DNA of 9,399 nt from an uncultured Prevotella sp. (GTDB lineage: Bacteria > Bacteroidota > Bacteroidia > Bacteroidales > Bacteroidaceae): assembly GCA_934229335.1 (NCBI GenBank), contig CAKQDQ010000097.1, positions 1 to 9,399 of the forward strand, read 5' to 3'. The translations under genes were made by a program, and so were the position numbers. This document shows positions 6,441 through 9,399 of the stretch, piece after piece. The notes under the pieces are model-generated. The model had not been told where the DNA came from. It made no database searches and saw only the letters and a list, made by a program, of their open reading frames with translations. Each line of letters begins with the position of its first letter. Position 1 is the stretch's first letter.

Positions 6441-7277
6441 TTATTCGTCCTCGTCGTCTTCCTGTTCAGGAATGGTCAGTTGTTTAAGGTCATAGTATGA
6501 ACCATTGTATATGTTGAAGTCCACATAGCCCTTTATTCCAGGCAATCTTCCAGCGTCAGTATGTTGCCAAAATTTCCATTCACCTTTATATTCCATCTTG
6601 TCTACATAGTAGTGGGCTATCCAGTAGGGGTAACCGTCGAAGCGATTGTCAGACAAATACTTCTCCTTAAACTTGTAGTAGGTGTATATTATAGGCTTGA
6701 CATGATACTTGTCTTCTACAATATGCAACCATAGCAGCACCTCTTGGCGGAACTCTTCCTCTGACATCTCTGGGTTTTTGTGCTCCACATCAAGTACGGG
6801 AGGAAGGTCTCCAGGTTCTAATTTCACTTTGTCAAGGAAATGATATGCTTGCTTTCGTGCTGTGGATTTAGTGCTGAAGAAGTGGTAAGCCCCACGTATG
6901 AAGCCGTATTCACGGGCTTGATAAAAGTTGTCTTCAAAGTTTTCGTCAATCATTGTGGCACCTTCCGTAGCCTTAACAAATACAAATCGCACCGGTGATT
7001 TCTGTATCATCGCGTTGCGAAGCAGCTCCCAATCTATTGTGGCTTGATAGTGACTAATGTCTATTCCCTGTATTTCAAACCCCTCACCTTCGGGATATGT
7101 CACGTCGCCATAAATGGCTCTCCATCGGAATCCTGTTGGACCTACAAAGAAATAATAGAACACGAAGACATAAATCGCTGCCACAGCGAGTCCTCCTGCC
7201 CACCAACACCAAGCAGGGAAACGTGACTGTTTGCCTGCTTTACGTTGTCGGTTATATTTCTTTTTTGATGGTGTCAT
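6441..7277 (-). CDS. Membrane-anchored GH25 muramidase (lysozyme)
   Basis: This is predicted to cut the beta-1,4 bond between MurNAc and GlcNAc in peptidoglycan. The 278-residue protein begins with a strongly basic cytoplasmic segment (Lys/Arg-rich, 1-20) and one hydrophobic helix (about 23-45). There is no evident cleavage site, so it is likely an inner-membrane protein with its catalytic domain in the periplasm. The GH25 domain (about 68-265) shows GIDISHYQ with Asp73, FVKATEGAT, RGAYHFF, catalytic LDVE (Asp163 and Glu165), PYWIAHY and FWQHTDAG...YVDFNIYNG (Asp253). All expected acidic residues are present. The C-terminus ends in an acidic tail, EQEDDEDE. It follows the CotH-family gene by 34 bp on the same strand and is probably co-transcribed. 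Cell-wall remodelling is likely for an anchored form; the substrate is inferred from the family. Confidence 0.93.
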   Translation of the reverse strand: MTPSKKKYNRQRKAGKQSRFPAWCWWAGGLAVAAIYVFVFYYFFVGPTGFRWRAIYGDVTYPEGEGFEIQGIDISHYQATIDWELLRNAMIQKSPVRFVFVKATEGATMIDENFEDNFYQAREYGFIRGAYHFFSTKSTARKQAYHFLDKVKLEPGDLPPVLDVEHKNPEMSEEEFRQEVLLWLHIVEDKYHVKPIIYTYYKFKEKYLSDNRFDGYPYWIAHYYVDKMEYKGEWKFWQHTDAGRLPGIKGYVDFNIYNGSYYDLKQLTIPEQEDDEDE

Positions 7278-7311
7278 TGGAAAAAATGTTTTTGAACAGC
7301 TACTGATGTAC

Positions 7312-8781
7312 TTATTTTACAAATTTCTTTCCGCCTTGAATGTATACTCCGTGCGTTGTGGGCATTGTGGAATAACCTACTCCTTGCATATCGTATACAG
7401 TGTTATCTGGCTGTTTGTTGGTGTCAATGGTGTTAACTTCTTCTATGCCTGTCGGTGTGGTTATTCCGAAGTACTTGTCCATTTCCACGCAACGTGCAGC
7501 GTACCATGACTCTATTTGCGATACTTCTTTAGCCAAATCGCTGACGTAACATGGTTTGCTGCTTTTCGCGTCAAAGGTGTCTGTCATTCTCTTCCATGCT
7601 CCGCTGTTGATGAAAAGGTCACGATATGCTTCCAGTCTTGTGTTGATTGCTGATTCAGACAGTGCGCCGTTGCGCAGCTCTTGCCATCTGTTCTTGAGCA
7701 GGTTCTTATACTCTGCCTGTCCCTGACAAGTGGAGAAGGGGAAGAATCCACCGTTTTTTACGACGTCAGACACTGCCCATGTGGAGTAGTTGCCGTTGTA
7801 ATAAGCTCCGTCATACCTTCCTCCGAGACTGGTATCGAGGTCCCATGGCGAGATGATAAACTTGCGTCTTTCTGCCTCTGTGGGGTCAACATCGTTGATA
7901 TCTTTCTGTATATTGCGTATGGAAAGAAAGCGGTTCTTGTTGCCCCAGTTATCGGCAATGGAGAAAGCCATAATCATTAGCTGGTAGTCTACAAGGTTAT
8001 CGAGATAGAAGTACTTTTTTATTTCGTCGTAGCTTTTCACGTTATCGTATAAATCTACCAGTGGTTGCCATGCTTCCATGCATGGATAATCCTCTGGTTC
8101 CTTCAGTTCCCATGCGTTATGCCAGCTTATGGTGGCGGCAGTATAGTCGTCAGTGAAGTTTCTGTTGTTCTGGTCTGCGATGTCAGAGGTGCCACTTTTG
8201 TATAGCACTCCGCGCACAACACCTTTCTTTTCGTCGTATTTCTTAAGATTAAGAAGCTTTCTGTTGATGTGGTCACTGAGGCAATAGATGCCGTAGTGTG
8301 CCCCGTTGATATACATCTCAATAAACTTTCCTACTGTTCCGCTGCGCTGATTAAAGTCTGTTGCGTATGGTAACGGTGAGTATTCGTTCCATACATCCAT
8401 TATAACCCTGTTGCGCATACAGATGCGGTCTATTGCCATTGCGTCGAGAATCCATTTAGAACACGAGCGTAGTCCGAGTAAAGAAGAGTCGTTACTCTCT
8501 GCATAGTCGTCAGTACGCAGCTTCATGTTCAGTGATGGTTTCATGAGATACTGCTGCGCTGTAGCTCCGCGAGTCTTGAATTTTGCTTTCAGTTCCACTA
8601 TGCTCCCATCGGTATCGGTCAGTTGCATAGTACCGTTAGCGTATTCCATGTCCTTCTTTATTGGCTCGCTTATTGTTATTTTAAGTACTGGCATCTTAGC
8701 TTCGTTGTCAGCGTATGTGCCAGATACAGTCATGAGGAGTGTACATACAGTTAACACTCTCCTAATATTCTTTATCCCCAT
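7312..8781 (-). CDS. Secreted CotH-family protein (putative protein kinase fold)
   Basis: CotH proteins have an atypical kinase fold, and some phosphorylate secreted proteins. This 489-residue product starts with a signal peptide (basic MGIKNIRR, a hydrophobic stretch to about 20, probable cleavage near Ala24). CotH-like features follow in order: FKTRGATAQQYLMKPSLNMKL (68-88, with Arg71, Gly72, Lys81), KFIEMYINGAHYGIY (152-166), VDYQL...DNWGNKNRFL (264-286) and SPWDLDTSLGG (311-321, with Asp314 and Asp316 as candidate metal ligands). The C-terminus (about 445-489) resembles the short tail of many exported Prevotella/Bacteroides proteins (YD-x-x-G, then GVYIQGGKKFVK), but the core is degenerate, with YDMQGVG in place of YDLQGR. 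It is the first gene of a probable pair with the GH25 gene. The family is clear; kinase activity and target are not shown. Confidence 0.88.
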   Translation of the reverse strand: MGIKNIRRVLTVCTLLMTVSGTYADNEAKMPVLKITISEPIKKDMEYANGTMQLTDTDGSIVELKAKFKTRGATAQQYLMKPSLNMKLRTDDYAESNDSSLLGLRSCSKWILDAMAIDRICMRNRVIMDVWNEYSPLPYATDFNQRSGTVGKFIEMYINGAHYGIYCLSDHINRKLLNLKKYDEKKGVVRGVLYKSGTSDIADQNNRNFTDDYTAATISWHNAWELKEPEDYPCMEAWQPLVDLYDNVKSYDEIKKYFYLDNLVDYQLMIMAFSIADNWGNKNRFLSIRNIQKDINDVDPTEAERRKFIISPWDLDTSLGGRYDGAYYNGNYSTWAVSDVVKNGGFFPFSTCQGQAEYKNLLKNRWQELRNGALSESAINTRLEAYRDLFINSGAWKRMTDTFDAKSSKPCYVSDLAKEVSQIESWYAARCVEMDKYFGITTPTGIEEVNTIDTNKQPDNTVYDMQGVGYSTMPTTHGVYIQGGKKFVK

Positions 8782-8884
8782 AAGTATGTATAATATGTGA
8801 TATAATGTGACATAACTTATTGTATACAGCTACTTCATAACAAGAAGCTGCCCATACCTCATAGTCACCTTTTATAAGCCTTGC

Positions 8885-8945
8885 AATAAAAGAGAAGAGG
8901 GGACCACCGCTCTCCTTTTAGAGAGCAGCAGAAGCCCCTTCTTCC
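8885..8945 (-). terminator. Rho-independent terminator after the phosphofructokinase gene
   Basis: The inner stem GCTCTC (8909-8914) pairs with GAGAGC (8921-8926) around a 6-nt loop. Beyond an imperfect internal region, GGGG (8899-8902) pairs with CCCC (8935-8938), and the A/G-rich and T/C-rich flanks extend the stem. On the - strand the hairpin is followed by a T-rich tract (the complement of 8885-8895), which fits termination of the phosphofructokinase gene about 35 nt after its stop. The remaining roughly 100 bp up to the CotH gene (8782-8884) hold no gene. I found no clear TAnnTTTG promoter there; a near-duplicated ATGTGA (8795-8800 and 8805-8810) is the only structure seen. Confidence 0.72.
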
Positions 8946-8980
8946 TGTTGTATTATTTAATTACAGTCATTATCCTGTTA

Positions 8981-9399
<419 letters not shown>

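Noticed and set aside
7231..7509. A 92-codon + strand frame over the CotH 3' end and GH25 5' end
   Set aside because: It is antisense to two well-supported genes and has no family features.
8791..8810. Near-duplicate ATGTGA direct repeat upstream of CotH as a regulator site
   Set aside because: It is a short A/T-rich match in an A/T-rich leader, with no symmetry and no known binding motif.

Overview
The window looks like chromosomal DNA of a Bacteroidales bacterium, most likely Prevotella or a close relative. Four things point there. The two-component pair resembles the Bacteroides RprX/RprY family. A long-type pyrophosphate-dependent phosphofructokinase is present. The sensor gene has a good Bacteroidota-type promoter (TTG, 19 nt, TAACTTTG). 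A secreted protein ends in the YD-x-x-G...G-x-Y-I-x-x-G-K-K tail common on Prevotella/Bacteroides exported proteins. Most genes lack a Shine-Dalgarno sequence, also typical of the phylum. No transposase, phage gene, CRISPR array, tRNA or rRNA was recognised.

Layout. The left two thirds reads on the + strand: the 3' end of an unrecognised gene (1-184), luxS (427-942) with a very strong intrinsic terminator, then rprX (sensor kinase, 1240-2802) behind its own promoter, rprY (response regulator, 2913-3626), a MurU/HddC-type sugar-1-phosphate nucleotidyltransferase (3650-4417) only 23 bp behind rprY, and guaA (GMP synthase, 4521-6128). The right third reads on the - strand: the 3' end of PPi-dependent phosphofructokinase (9399-8981) with its terminator, then a secreted CotH-family protein (8781-7312) followed 34 bp later by a membrane-anchored GH25 muramidase (7277-6441). 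The two halves converge on a shared bidirectional terminator at 6276-6311.

How the genes fit together. LuxS belongs to the activated methyl cycle and makes the AI-2 precursor. Its terminator and the rprX promoter separate it from the two-component locus. rprX, rprY and the nucleotidyltransferase are probably one transcript, which would tie an envelope-sensing system to a nucleotide-sugar (possibly peptidoglycan-recycling) enzyme. guaA is housekeeping. The CotH and GH25 genes look like a two-gene envelope operon.

The most unusual feature is not a gene. Three different intergenic spacers (after luxS, after guaA and after the GH25 gene) each hold tandem repeats with a unit of exactly 22 bp. The three unit sequences differ, but each array sits between a stop codon and its transcription terminator, so each would be part of an mRNA 3' UTR. 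In the luxS case the second repeat copy is itself the left arm of the terminator.
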